Positions 8,578-16,625 of a stretch of DNA of 38,282 bases are shown here, one piece after another. The notes beneath the pieces are model-generated. The model was not told where the DNA came from. It made no database searches and worked only from the letters and a program-made list of their open reading frames with translations. The translations under genes and the position numbers were made by a program. The DNA comes from Synechococcus sp. UW140 (GTDB taxonomy: Bacteria > Cyanobacteriota > Cyanobacteriia > PCC-6307 > Cyanobiaceae), in the NCBI GenBank assembly GCA_945877115.1, contig CAMCQR010000016.1, positions 1-38,282 of the forward strand, given 5' to 3'. The first letter of the stretch is position 1; each line of letters opens with the position of its first letter.

Positions 8578-9296
8578 TGACGGGGCAAGGGGTGATGGGA
8601 CCCAGGATTCGGCGTCAACCAAGGCCATGGCGACGAACAAGCCATTGGCATAGGCAGGCGATCGACCGGCGCAATGGCTTCAGCTTGGTGGAGCTCATCA
8701 TCGTCGCCGGGATGACAGCGGTCGTTCTGGCTGGTCTTGGCGCCCTCATCTTGGTTTCGGATGTGAAAGTAGGGCGCCGCATCAATTCGATTCAGGAAGC
8801 CCAGGAACAGTGGGGTCGGGCGGTCATCTTTATGAGAAATGAAGTGGCCGAAGCCGCCACCCTCGAAACGGCCCTGTCATCCGCTGATTATCCCTGTAAC
8901 GGCGACCTACCCAATCCCGTCCTCGTAGTCAAGGGGCCCAATGCGGCTTGGACCATCATTTATGGCGTACGCAACAGGGCTGTGGGTGAAGAAGGGCTCT
9001 ATCGCGGCCCCAAACTTTTGGTACGTTGTGGACCCCAACCCTTGGAAAATAGCGTATCACCACCCCATGCCACTTATGGCCACCTTGACCCGACCAAGGT
9101 GAACCTGCTGCCCCAATCCCTGACCGTGCTCCTAGACCGCCTACCCGCCAACACCCCCCTGCAGGTGCAGTTGCTGGGGGATCCGGCCAACGGTCCGGTC
9201 CAGGACGCCCAGCTCACCATCACAATGCAGGCTGGCACCGACAGCACCTTCGGCGGGGACCAACCCTTCCGTGTGCATGTCCAACGCAATCCCTGA
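8577..9296 (+). CDS. PilW/GspJ-like minor pilin (module 2, gene 4)
   Basis: 239 residues. The ATG shares one base with the preceding TGA (TGATGA), again indicating coupling. A 34-residue Arg/Trp-rich leader precedes G-FSLVELIIVAGMTAVVLAG with Glu+5; the helix continues to QEAQEQWGRAVIFMRNEVAEA, typical of PilW. The beta-rich C-terminal domain has Cys pairs (DYPCNGD, VRCGPQ) like the module 1 PilW-like protein, with which it shares the LxVRCGP/LMRCGP motif. The TPR-glycosyltransferase gene follows after 8 bp. Confidence 0.82.
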   Translation: MTGQGVMGPRIRRQPRPWRRTSHWHRQAIDRRNGFSLVELIIVAGMTAVVLAGLGALILVSDVKVGRRINSIQEAQEQWGRAVIFMRNEVAEAATLETALSSADYPCNGDLPNPVLVVKGPNAAWTIIYGVRNRAVGEEGLYRGPKLLVRCGPQPLENSVSPPHATYGHLDPTKVNLLPQSLTVLLDRLPANTPLQVQLLGDPANGPVQDAQLTITMQAGTDSTFGGDQPFRVHVQRNP

Positions 9297-9304
9297 CATT
9301 AACC

Positions 9305-11674
9305 TTGGACATTGACGTTGTCGCGATAGGCGCCTTGGCCCCTGATTCCCCCCCCAGCGAAACTCAGATCGTTCTCAGGGCCACCGAACTGGTCACCCAA
9401 GGCGATCTCGATCAAGCCGAACAGCTGCTGCGCCAATTGGTGAATTCAGGCTGCTCCCTGCCCATGGCCTGGATGAACCTGGCGGTGCTCGTTGGGGATC
9501 GGGGCGATAAGGAGGAGCGCCTACGACTGCTCCATCACGCCCAGGAGTTGGATCCCAATAATGCCCAGGTGCTGCTCAACCTGGCAACCGCCTATCTGGA
9601 CAACAGTGATTCCGACGGCGCCGAAGCGCTACTCCGCCAGGTGCTCAGCCTAGATGCCGATCTGGTGGAAGCCCACCACGCCCTGGCGGTGGTGCTGACC
9701 AAAGCTGGACGCCCTCAAGAGGCCAGGCTGGCCTTGGCCACCGCCCTGCAACTCGATCCACAACATTGGCAGAGCCTGGATAAACTCACGGACCTAAAAT
9801 CGGAAGAAGATTTGAGAATTGCCGAAGCTGGCTATCGCCGGCTGATCACAGCCGAGCCCGACAGTGGATTTCTGCACCGCAAACTTGGGGTCAACCTAGG
9901 GCACCAAAATCGTACGCAAGAGGCCATCGAGAGTTATCGCATTGCCCTGAATCTCGATACGGCCGATGCAGGATCCTTGATCGGCCTGGGCCTGATGCTG
10001 CTTAATCAAGGCCAAGCGGATGAATCCCTGGTTCTCTTTTTGCAGGCGTTGGCTCTTGACCCCGACAATGCCGATGCCCTGGCCTGTAATGGATTAGCGC
10101 TTCACACCCTGGGGGATCAAGGCCAGGCCATCGAAATGCTCGATCGCGCCTTGGTGGCCATGCCGGAACGGGTTGATATTTTAACAGTCAAAGGACAAAG
10201 CCACGAGGAAATCGGCCAATTAGACCAAGCTTTGGCGAGCTATGAGAAAGCCTATCAGCTTGACCCAAAAGATGTCGGTATTCGATATAATTTAGCCAGT
10301 ACCTTAAGGCTGCGTGGTGATCTTGACAAAGCACGCATCGCCTTTGATGAGCTTCTCTTGGAAAAACCCCTAGATCTGACCCTCTTCAGCGCCCAGATGT
10401 TTTTGTATTCGGTGGCTTCTGAGCGATGGGCTGCGGCGGCCCTGGCGCTGGGCCAACGATTCTGGCCCGAGTGGACCCAGGTGTTCGCCCCCGAGATGGA
10501 CCCAGCGAGCAATATCAGCTCGTTTCTGGATCCAGCCCCGCGCACCATCGGCACCCTGGTGGACAGCGCCGATCCCTGTCGCCTTGGCAAGGTGCGCATT
10601 GGCGTGCTCAGCGGCGATCTGGGCGGTCACGTGGTGGGTGGTTTCCTGTCTGCCTTTCTGGAGCACTACGACCACGACAGATTGCATGTCGAACTGCTGT
10701 CGATGCGGCGTCGCTACGAATCGCGCAGTGAGGAGTTGCTGGCCCTGGCCGATGGCGCCTTATCCCTTGAAGGGATATCCGATCCCGAGGCCCGCGAGCT
10801 GCTGCGAAGTCGGAATTACGATCTGATCTTAGAAACCTCAGGATATACCCGACACGGTGGCATCAGGCTGCTGGCCCAACGTTGCGCGCCGGTTCAATGT
10901 CATTACATCGGTTATCACGCCACCACCGCCCTTCCCGAGATGGATTATTTTCTCGGTGATGCAGAAACGGCCGATCTGGCCTTTCAGGATCAATTCAGCG
11001 AACAGCTTTGGCAGCTACCCAGACCCTGGCTGGCCTACCCCAAGCATCAGGTCTTTCCGCAGGCCGAGCAGCTAGCGGCCACCGACATGCCCGTGCTGGG
11101 GGCCTTCAGTCAAGTGGGAAAGATTCGGGAAGAAACCCTCAGCTTCTGGGGAGCCGCCCTTAAAAAAGTCCCGGACAGCCTGCTGGTGATCAAGGACCGA
11201 TGCACCCTGGATCTCCAAGTTTGTGTGCGCATCGCCGACGTGCTGGCCAAGGACCACGACATCGATCGGCAGCGACTGCGGTTTTTGCCGATGCTGGGGG
11301 AATGGAACGACCATGTGGATTGTTACAACATTCTTGACGTGGCCCTGGACACGACCCCCTGGAGCAGTGCCACCACCGGTTTTGAAGCCCTGGCCATGGG
11401 GGCACCCTTGGTGGCAATCAAGGGAGGCTGCACGGCAGCTCGCATGAGCACCTCCCTGGTCCAGGGCGTGGGTCGGCCGGAATGGGTGGCTCAGACCCCG
11501 GCGGAGTTTGCCTCGATCGTGGCCGACCTCTGTGCCGATCTGCCGGCTCTGCGGGCCGGCAAGCGAGAACGGCAACGGCAAGCCCAGAACAGTCTGTTGT
11601 TTGACGGCATGGATCTGGCCCACCACCTGCAGGAGGCCCTGATCGCGATGGCTAGCAAAGGGAAACGGCCCTGA
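9305..11674 (+). CDS. TPR protein with SPINDLY-type O-GlcNAc transferase domain (GT41 family)
   Basis: 789 residues. Residues about 25-370 are tandem TPRs (ALDPDNADALACNGLALHTLG, YQLDPKDVGIRYNLASTL). Residues about 435-785 match the GT41 catalytic region: RIGVLSGDLGGHVVGGF, DLILETSGYTRHGG, PVQCHYIGYHATTALPEMDY and DVALDTTPWSSATTGFEALAMGAP all follow the SPY/OGT consensus. Such enzymes transfer a sugar from a nucleotide donor to Ser/Thr of proteins in the cytoplasm; the acceptor is recognised by the TPR superhelix. The start is TTG with no clear Shine-Dalgarno, 8 bp after the minor-pilin cluster, so it is probably co-transcribed. Pilins as acceptors is my inference from context only. Confidence 0.88.
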   Translation: MDIDVVAIGALAPDSPPSETQIVLRATELVTQGDLDQAEQLLRQLVNSGCSLPMAWMNLAVLVGDRGDKEERLRLLHHAQELDPNNAQVLLNLATAYLDNSDSDGAEALLRQVLSLDADLVEAHHALAVVLTKAGRPQEARLALATALQLDPQHWQSLDKLTDLKSEEDLRIAEAGYRRLITAEPDSGFLHRKLGVNLGHQNRTQEAIESYRIALNLDTADAGSLIGLGLMLLNQGQADESLVLFLQALALDPDNADALACNGLALHTLGDQGQAIEMLDRALVAMPERVDILTVKGQSHEEIGQLDQALASYEKAYQLDPKDVGIRYNLASTLRLRGDLDKARIAFDELLLEKPLDLTLFSAQMFLYSVASERWAAAALALGQRFWPEWTQVFAPEMDPASNISSFLDPAPRTIGTLVDSADPCRLGKVRIGVLSGDLGGHVVGGFLSAFLEHYDHDRLHVELLSMRRRYESRSEELLALADGALSLEGISDPEARELLRSRNYDLILETSGYTRHGGIRLLAQRCAPVQCHYIGYHATTALPEMDYFLGDAETADLAFQDQFSEQLWQLPRPWLAYPKHQVFPQAEQLAATDMPVLGAFSQVGKIREETLSFWGAALKKVPDSLLVIKDRCTLDLQVCVRIADVLAKDHDIDRQRLRFLPMLGEWNDHVDCYNILDVALDTTPWSSATTGFEALAMGAPLVAIKGGCTAARMSTSLVQGVGRPEWVAQTPAEFASIVADLCADLPALRAGKRERQRQAQNSLLFDGMDLAHHLQEALIAMASKGKRP

Positions 11675-11683
11675 AGCCCAGCC

Positions 11684-12118
11684 TCAGACGCGGGGTCCGC
11701 CGATCGTGCAAGTCAATTCTCCCCTGGTTGACACCGAAATCGTGACAGCCACCCCGCCCCAGTTGGTCACTTGGAGGCAACGCAGGCCTCTGTTCACTGG
11801 ACCATAATCACCCCAGGAGCCCTCATAGCGGGAAATACTGGTGAGATTGCAGGCTCGGCCGACCGCGCTTTCCGGCGCGGCACCAACCCCACCGGAGAGC
11901 ACCCAGGTGGCACATTCCTTAGCCAGGCCGAGCTCCTGACCAATGACGGCCCCGGCCCGTACGGCGGCCCTGGCCCGAAAATATTGGGGCAGAGAGAGGG
12001 CTGAAAGCAGACCGACGATGGCCACAACGATCAGTAGTTCCATGAGGCTGTAGCCGCTGGAGCCAACACGGACTCTCTTCAGACTGCCAAGCAATTCCAA
12101 TTGAAGTTTGGTCTGCAT
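11684..12118 (-). CDS. Type IV pilin-like protein (PilA paralogue)
   Basis: 144 residues with a 22-residue basic leader, then G-YSLMELLIVVAIVGLLSALS with Glu+5 and mature Tyr+1. The soluble part contains QELGLAKECATWVLSGGVG and four Cys (KECAT, RACNL, LRCLQ, LTCTI). The paralogue at 12332-12766 has Cys in the same four places, suggesting two conserved disulfides. Tyr at +1 instead of N-methylated Phe is unusual but known among pilins. It converges on the glycosyltransferase gene with a 9-bp gap. Likely a pilus subunit or minor variant of the major pilin. Confidence 0.88.
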   Translation of the reverse strand: MQTKLQLELLGSLKRVRVGSSGYSLMELLIVVAIVGLLSALSLPQYFRARAAVRAGAVIGQELGLAKECATWVLSGGVGAAPESAVGRACNLTSISRYEGSWGDYGPVNRGLRCLQVTNWGGVAVTISVSTRGELTCTIGGPRV

Positions 12119-12171
12119 TCAGAAGAAAACCAGAAAACAAGCATGGATTTATGGCTTCCATGGTAATGGAT

Positions 12172-12188
12172 CCTGTCAATGGGACAGG
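12172..12188 (-). promoter_or_regulatory. Hairpin in the leader of the 11684-12118 pilin
   Basis: CCTGTC/GACAGG pair around a 5-nt loop; with one bulged base the stem extends by about three more pairs (GGA/TCC). It lies about 54-70 nt upstream of the pilin start on the same strand. The role is not known. Confidence 0.45.
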
Positions 12189-12234
12189 TCCGCCCTTTCC
12201 GGCTTGGGAAAAATTATCGCTTTAGCAAAAGGAG

Positions 12235-12265
12235 CTTGTAAAAAAAGAGGGGGCTTAAGGCCCCC
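12235..12265 (-). terminator. Intrinsic terminator downstream of the pilA-like gene
   Basis: Read on the minus strand, GGGGGCC-TTAAG-CCCCC type stem (12249-12265) is followed by TCTTTTTTT (12248-12240). It lies about 65 nt after the stop of the pilin gene at 12332-12766 and before the second pilin gene, so the two pilins are probably separate or only partly co-transcribed units. Confidence 0.85.
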
Positions 12266-12331
12266 TGCTTCTTTGTTGTCAGTTGGACATACACCTATCG
12301 TGCCATGGATAGGTTGTTGACAACTAAGGAA

Positions 12332-12766
12332 TCAAGCAACGGTACAGAGGAGACCACCGAACGAACTGACGTTGATGGTGGCTGATCTTCCAGAGCCAGC
12401 AGTGATTTGAAGACATTTCAGGCCACTGACAAGCTGATCGAAAGTGGTCCAGGTAGCAATGTAGTTACCACCCGTGCTGGCATTGCACAAGGTGCTAGGA
12501 GCCACGCCCACACCACCAGAGGCGACGAAGGTGGCACATTCCTTAGCTAGACCAATCTGCTCACCGATGGAGGCACCGGCGGCGGCGGCGGCCCGGGCAG
12601 CCAGATAACGGGGCAGAGCGATGGCGGAGAGGATGCCGACCACAGCCACGACGATCATGAGTTCCACCAAGGTGAAGCCCTTGGCGACCAGGGAGCCCTG
12701 CCTGCGCTTGCCAATGCTGCGAAGCAGCTCAATTTGCAGACGACTTTTGATGTGAGTTGAGTTCAT
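12332..12766 (-). CDS. pilA: Type IV major pilin-like protein (PilA)
   Basis: 144 residues with a 30-residue basic leader ending KG, then FTLVELMIVVAVVGILSAIA, a textbook class III prepilin-peptidase site with Glu+5. The mature helix continues LPRYLAARAAAAAGASIGEQ. The small soluble domain has four Cys (KECAT, TLCNA, LKCLQ, LLCTV) matching those of the neighbouring paralogue, and is rich in Ser/Thr/Gly (ASTGGNYIATWTT). With its own candidate promoter, structured leader and strong terminator it is the best candidate for the major pilin. Assembly would be by the PilB/C/D/Q machinery, which is not encoded here. Confidence 0.92.
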   Translation of the reverse strand: MNSTHIKSRLQIELLRSIGKRRQGSLVAKGFTLVELMIVVAVVGILSAIALPRYLAARAAAAAGASIGEQIGLAKECATFVASGGVGVAPSTLCNASTGGNYIATWTTFDQLVSGLKCLQITAGSGRSATINVSSFGGLLCTVA

Positions 12767-12803
12767 GGAAAAAGCCCTTGAAGGTCTGTTGACTTAACCA
12801 TGA

Positions 12804-12847
12804 TTACCACAGCCCGCATTCTTCGGGCAACAACGGGATTGTGGTAA
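12804..12847 (-). promoter_or_regulatory. Two-tier stem-loop in the pilA 5' leader
   Basis: TTACCACA (12804-12811) pairs with TGTGGTAA (12840-12847), and directly inside it GCCCG (12812-12816) pairs with CGGGC (12824-12828), leaving an 11-nt bulge on one side. The element is about 38-80 nt upstream of the pilA ATG on the coding strand. It could act in RNA stability or translational control; no known riboswitch class is recognised. Confidence 0.6.
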
Positions 12848-12878
12848 CAACTCTAAAAATAACGGGAACAAATTCTTT

Positions 12879-12887
12879 ATAATACCA
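12879..12887 (-). promoter_or_regulatory. Candidate extended -10 promoter of pilA
   Basis: On the minus strand the sequence reads TGGTATTAT, i.e. TG-n-TATTAT, an extended -10. It would start a transcript near 12872 with an approximately 105-nt leader containing the stem-loop above. No good -35 is visible. Confidence 0.45.
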
Positions 12888-13291
12888 GGTAAATTAAATT
12901 TTTTGAGTTCGGCAGTGGACAGAACCGAAAATTGGTCTACCCACAAATGGGTAGCTTTGATCATATCAATGGCCAGGCTTGGGGTTTGGGCAGCCTACAA
13001 CTCACCAGAACATGGGGGAAAATTAAACTGGTTAACGGCAATGTGCGCTGTTGACAGTCTCGTACCAAGGTTCGGGAAACCGATGGTATTGGCCTCAAAA
13101 AAACTCAAACCTGTCCCAAAACCGTTCGACTTCGACGCCCGCAAACAATCTCCCCCAACCTTCTGCTCCCCAATCACTGGAATCAGGAAAATCCTCAAAC
13201 CAAGGCCCCGCTTTAGCCGCGGCTGCCAGGCCTGGCGAGAGGCGTAGCAACAACCGCTCGCCCTAGGTTCAGCAGACCTGGTCGTTGACCC
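12888..13291. other. Gene-poor stretch between pilA and the permease gene
   Basis: About 400 bp. An open frame at 12903-13247 (+) has no pilin, enzyme or membrane features and odd composition; I do not accept it as a gene. Nothing else recognisable is present apart from the likely divergent promoter sequences. Confidence 0.45.
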
Positions 13292-14179
13292 ATGTCGAGG
13301 CCCGCCTCCGTTTCCCAGGGAATCAGTGCGCAGGCTGCTGCGCCGCCATCCAGCCTTTCGGCCCGCATGACCCGCTGGGGTGTGGTCATCGTGCTGATCT
13401 ATGCCCTGGTGGCCCTGCTTGTACCCCTGCTGATTCACCTCGGCTGGCTCGACGATCCCAATGCCGGCCTCGACAACCCCATCTATGCCCCGCCCAGCCT
13501 TAGCCACTGGTGCGGCACCGATCGCCTGGGGAGGGACGTCTGCACCCGCACCCTGGCCGGCAGCGGGGTGGCCCTGCAGGTGGTGGTGGTGGCCCTGTTG
13601 GTGGCCCTATTGATCGGTGTTCCCCTCGGCATGGCCAGTGGCTACCTGGGCGGCGCCGTCGACCGGGTCCTGGTGCTGTTGATGGACACCCTCTACACCC
13701 TGCCGGTGTTGTTGTTGTCCGTAGTGCTGGCTTTTCTGCTGGGCCGTGGCTTGCTCAACGCCGCCGCCGCCCTCTGCGTCGTATATGTGCCCCAGTATTT
13801 CCGGGTGGTGCGCAACCAAAGCGCCCAGGTCAAAGCCGAGCCCTATGTGGAAGCGGCTCGCTCCCTCGGCGCCGGACCGGTGTGGGTGCTGCGCCGCTAT
13901 CTGTTTCGCAACGTCATCACCTCGGTGCCCGTGCTGCTGACCCTCAATGCCGCCGATGCCGTTCTGGTGCTTGGTGGGCTGGGCTTTCTGGGGCTGGGGC
14001 TGCCCGAGACCGTGCCCGAATGGGGGGGCGATCTGCAGCAGGCCCTGACGGCCGTCCCCACCGGCGTCTGGTGGACGGCCCTTTATCCCGGCTTAGCGAT
14101 GTTTGTGCTGGTGTTGGGGCTTTCCTTTCTCGGCGAAGGCCTCGAACAATGGCTCTCGGGCCCGTCCCGTCGCTCCTAA
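13292..14179 (+). CDS. DppC-like ABC transporter permease (oligopeptide/nickel type)
   Basis: 295 residues with about six membrane segments and the binding-protein-dependent permease signature EAARSLGAGPVWVLRRYLFRN (EAA loop that docks on the ATPase), plus the DppC/OppC hallmarks GTDRLGRDVCTRTLAGSG and GFLGLGLPETVPEWGGDL. In this family it pairs with a DppB-type permease, two ATPases and a solute-binding protein. None of these is encoded next to it, so the partners must lie elsewhere. The last 4 bp overlap the convergent glycosyltransferase gene. Confidence 0.9.
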   Translation: MSRPASVSQGISAQAAAPPSSLSARMTRWGVVIVLIYALVALLVPLLIHLGWLDDPNAGLDNPIYAPPSLSHWCGTDRLGRDVCTRTLAGSGVALQVVVVALLVALLIGVPLGMASGYLGGAVDRVLVLLMDTLYTLPVLLLSVVLAFLLGRGLLNAAAALCVVYVPQYFRVVRNQSAQVKAEPYVEAARSLGAGPVWVLRRYLFRNVITSVPVLLTLNAADAVLVLGGLGFLGLGLPETVPEWGGDLQQALTAVPTGVWWTALYPGLAMFVLVLGLSFLGEGLEQWLSGPSRRS

Positions 14180-15510
14180 TCTTCCCGCTTTGCAGCCTCT
14201 GGAACGCCGAGCCCAACCAGGGCGGCCCCAATCGCCTGGGCCAAGGCCCCGAAATCCCCCCGCTCGCGCACCTCGCGCTGTAAGGCCGTAGCGATTTCGA
14301 GCCGTTCGGCTCGATGGTCCAGGTGTCCGTAGTAATCCATCTTGTGACGCAGTTCTTCGAGACTGCGATAGCTGATGGCCTCCGCTACCCCGGTGAGGGC
14401 CCCCAGCTCCCCTTTCCAATCGGTGAGGGGGAACCCTCCAGCCGCCGCCACATCCAGCACCCGGTTGCTGACAGCCTGGTCAAACTGCAAGGCGGTGATG
14501 TTGAGGCTGATCAGCGAGGAGCGATAAATCGCCGCGCTGGCGGCCACCGAGGCCGTAGCCGGATGGCCGCGCCGGGCCCCAACCGCTGGGGCTGGGGCTG
14601 GGGCTGGCCAGTTGGCGCAAAGGCGTTCGGCCTCGGGCCCGTAGAGATCGATGGGACGGTCCCCCAGACGCCGCAGCACTTCTCCCCGAAACTCCAACGA
14701 GTGACCGTGGGCGAGCGATCGGTAGTAGGCCTTAGCCGCCAACCGCTGCAGCGCCGAAGACCCGGGCCCACAGCACCGCTCGGCGTAGGCCAGGGTGGCG
14801 GGTTCCAGGGGGTGGTCGAACTGGTGCAAACGGTGCTGTAAATCAGCCTGCAGCTCCGACGCCAAATCATGGGGATGGTCGCCCCAGTCAAAGCCTGGAT
14901 GCACATGGCCGATGAAGCAAACCTCCCGGCGCAACGGGGCCCCAGCCGGTGGTTCGTAGGGCCCCTCGCCGATGGCATAAAGCGGCGATGTGGCCAGATT
15001 CAGGCTCCGCAGCTCCTGGCCATTGCGCGGCTCAAGACAGAAATGGTGGGAGCGGTGGCCGGTGGCGATGTAACTGCCCAGGGCAGCCTCAATGCGCTCC
15101 CGTGAAGAATGGGTGCTGAAGCAGTCCTCAAAATGCAGAAAAACCAGGGGCAGCCGGGCCTGTTCGTAGAGAAAGGTGCCCCGCACCAGGTCGAAGCCGG
15201 CTAGCAGGCTGATGGGACTAACAATGATCAGGGCATCGGCTTCGAGGCAGTCCAGCCGTTCCCAGAACAAGGGGCGATGGAGGACCACCTGGGCCACCCG
15301 ACCCAAAACCATCGGCGTCAGAGTCCCATCTGAAGACTCTGCCAAGGACCCAGCGCAGGATCCCGCCACCGATCCCGCGACGGATCCAGCGATGAAAGCG
15401 GTCGGATCCAGCAGGCTGATGCGATGGCCGGCCCCCACCAGGGCCCTGGAAATGGCGACGATCAGCCGCTGGTAAATCGGGGTGGGACTCTGCTCAAGAA
15501 CAAGGTGCAT
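14176..15510 (-). CDS. CgeB-like glycosyltransferase
   Basis: 444 residues. The C-terminal part (about 330-440) has the family pattern: SLISLNITALQFDQAVSNR, then VLDVAAAGGFPLTDWKGEL, then a YRSLEELRHKMDYY stretch and an RGDFGALAQAIGA end. This matches the GT-B second domain of CgeB/DUF3880-type transferases. The N-terminal half contains SPISLLAGFDLVRG and LVFLHFEDCFSTHS. Residues 41-60 carry a short repeat of AGSVAGSVAGSCAGSLAES that looks like a recently expanded loop. Donor and acceptor are unknown; in cyanobacteria such enzymes usually act in surface polysaccharide or glycoprotein synthesis. The ATG start is clear. Confidence 0.75.
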   Translation of the reverse strand: MHLVLEQSPTPIYQRLIVAISRALVGAGHRISLLDPTAFIAGSVAGSVAGSCAGSLAESSDGTLTPMVLGRVAQVVLHRPLFWERLDCLEADALIIVSPISLLAGFDLVRGTFLYEQARLPLVFLHFEDCFSTHSSRERIEAALGSYIATGHRSHHFCLEPRNGQELRSLNLATSPLYAIGEGPYEPPAGAPLRREVCFIGHVHPGFDWGDHPHDLASELQADLQHRLHQFDHPLEPATLAYAERCCGPGSSALQRLAAKAYYRSLAHGHSLEFRGEVLRRLGDRPIDLYGPEAERLCANWPAPAPAPAVGARRGHPATASVAASAAIYRSSLISLNITALQFDQAVSNRVLDVAAAGGFPLTDWKGELGALTGVAEAISYRSLEELRHKMDYYGHLDHRAERLEIATALQREVRERGDFGALAQAIGAALVGLGVPEAAKRED

Positions 15511-15563
15511 GGCAGCGGCCCGGCTAGCGAACCTAAACTGAAGAGAATTGTTCTTGTCCAGGC

Positions 15564-15791
15564 ATGCCCTTGTGGCTCGACCTCCTACTTCTCGGTCTGG
15601 CAGTGCTGTTGTGGAGCCAGGGAGGGCGCCAGCTAGACGATGTGGTGATGATGCTTTTGCGCATTCTGGCCGTGGCTTTCGCCCTGGTGGTGCTGCTGGG
15701 GGGCCGGCTGCTGGTTCTCGAAATCGGTTTGTTGGCCCTGGTGCTCTGGCTTCCCAGTGTCCGCGGCATGGAACGCGGTTCTCGCTTTTAA
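15564..15791 (+). CDS. Small hydrophobic membrane protein, unknown
   Basis: 75 residues, with two or three hydrophobic stretches (LWLDLLLLGLAVLLW, LRILAVAFALVVLLGG, LVLEIGLLALVLWLP). Coding is supported by codon usage like its neighbours and by its isolated, well-bounded position between a divergent and a convergent gene. I do not recognise the family. Confidence 0.6.
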   Translation: MPLWLDLLLLGLAVLLWSQGGRQLDDVVMMLLRILAVAFALVVLLGGRLLVLEIGLLALVLWLPSVRGMERGSRF

Positions 15792-15836
15792 TCCTTCCCC
15801 TCTCCTGCGGGCAACTTGATCAGAGAAGCCACCGGA

Positions 15837-16526
15837 TCAATGGGGCAACTTGACATCCCTTGGCAGGGCCTCGGCAATCTCTCCCTCGGGGGTCAGGGCC
15901 GGATAGGGCCGTCCTTGCTGATCACACCAGCGGGCAACCTGGGGATAGGACCAGGCGAAAAGCTGGCGGCCATACTGGTCTCGACTAAGCCCTTCCCCGT
16001 GCTCCGGCACCACCCCAGCAGTCTGGCGCTGGCGCAAGGCCTCGAATAAAAGAATCGCCGCCGCCACAGACACATTCAGGGACTGCACCATGCCCCGCAT
16101 CGGAATATAAAGCGATTGATCCACAAGCGAAGCCGCTGTCTCACTGAGCCCCCACTTCTCGGCCCCCAGAACAAAGGCCGTAGGGCCGGTGAAATCACAG
16201 GCCCGATAGTCAACCGCAGAGCGACCCAGGTGGGTGCCATACAAGCGGAAGCCTCGCTCCTTGAGCTGGGCCATGGCCGCTTCAGTGCTGGTGTGCAGCT
16301 TGAGAGGCACCCACTTCTGACTGCCCTGGGCCGTGCTGTTGAACGTGGGCAGACGGCCGGCGCGGCAGACCGCATGGGCCTCCAATGCCCCCACCGCATC
16401 ACAACTGCGCAGGATCGCCGAAAGGTTGTGGGGCTTCTCCACCTGCTCCAAAAGCACGGTGAGGTCCGCCATGCGGTGATCAAGGACCGATTGGAGACGT
16501 TCGAAACGGCGAGGTAACAGGGGCAT
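15837..16526 (-). CDS. trmH: tRNA (guanosine-2'-O-)-methyltransferase, TrmH-like SPOUT enzyme
   Basis: 229 residues from ATG 16526. SPOUT motif 1 (VEKPHNLSAILRSCDAVG), motif 2 (FVLGAEKWGLSE) and motif 3 (IPMRGMVQSLNVSVAAAILL) are intact, including the Asn/Arg of motif 1 used in 2'-O-methylation. TrmH methylates G18 of the tRNA D-loop using AdoMet. The open frame continues upstream to 17120, but that extension lacks family similarity and runs antisense to two genes. An alternative ATG at 16580 would add 18 residues. MPLLPRRFERL is the expected N terminus. It is divergent from the alkyltransferase-like gene. Confidence 0.9.
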   Translation of the reverse strand: MPLLPRRFERLQSVLDHRMADLTVLLEQVEKPHNLSAILRSCDAVGALEAHAVCRAGRLPTFNSTAQGSQKWVPLKLHTSTEAAMAQLKERGFRLYGTHLGRSAVDYRACDFTGPTAFVLGAEKWGLSETAASLVDQSLYIPMRGMVQSLNVSVAAAILLFEALRQRQTAGVVPEHGEGLSRDQYGRQLFAWSYPQVARWCDQQGRPYPALTPEGEIAEALPRDVKLPH

Positions 16527-16625
16527 GGTCAAACCGCCAGGTGGCTCCTCCAGAATGGACAAGTGAAAGGGCGAACCCATGGATCCGGACGGACCTTCCC
16601 GGAATTCCAGCGATCGCCGCACCCC

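Noticed and set aside
12903-13247. 114-codon open frame upstream of the permease
   Set aside because: No recognisable domain, no Shine-Dalgarno, composition unlike neighbouring genes.
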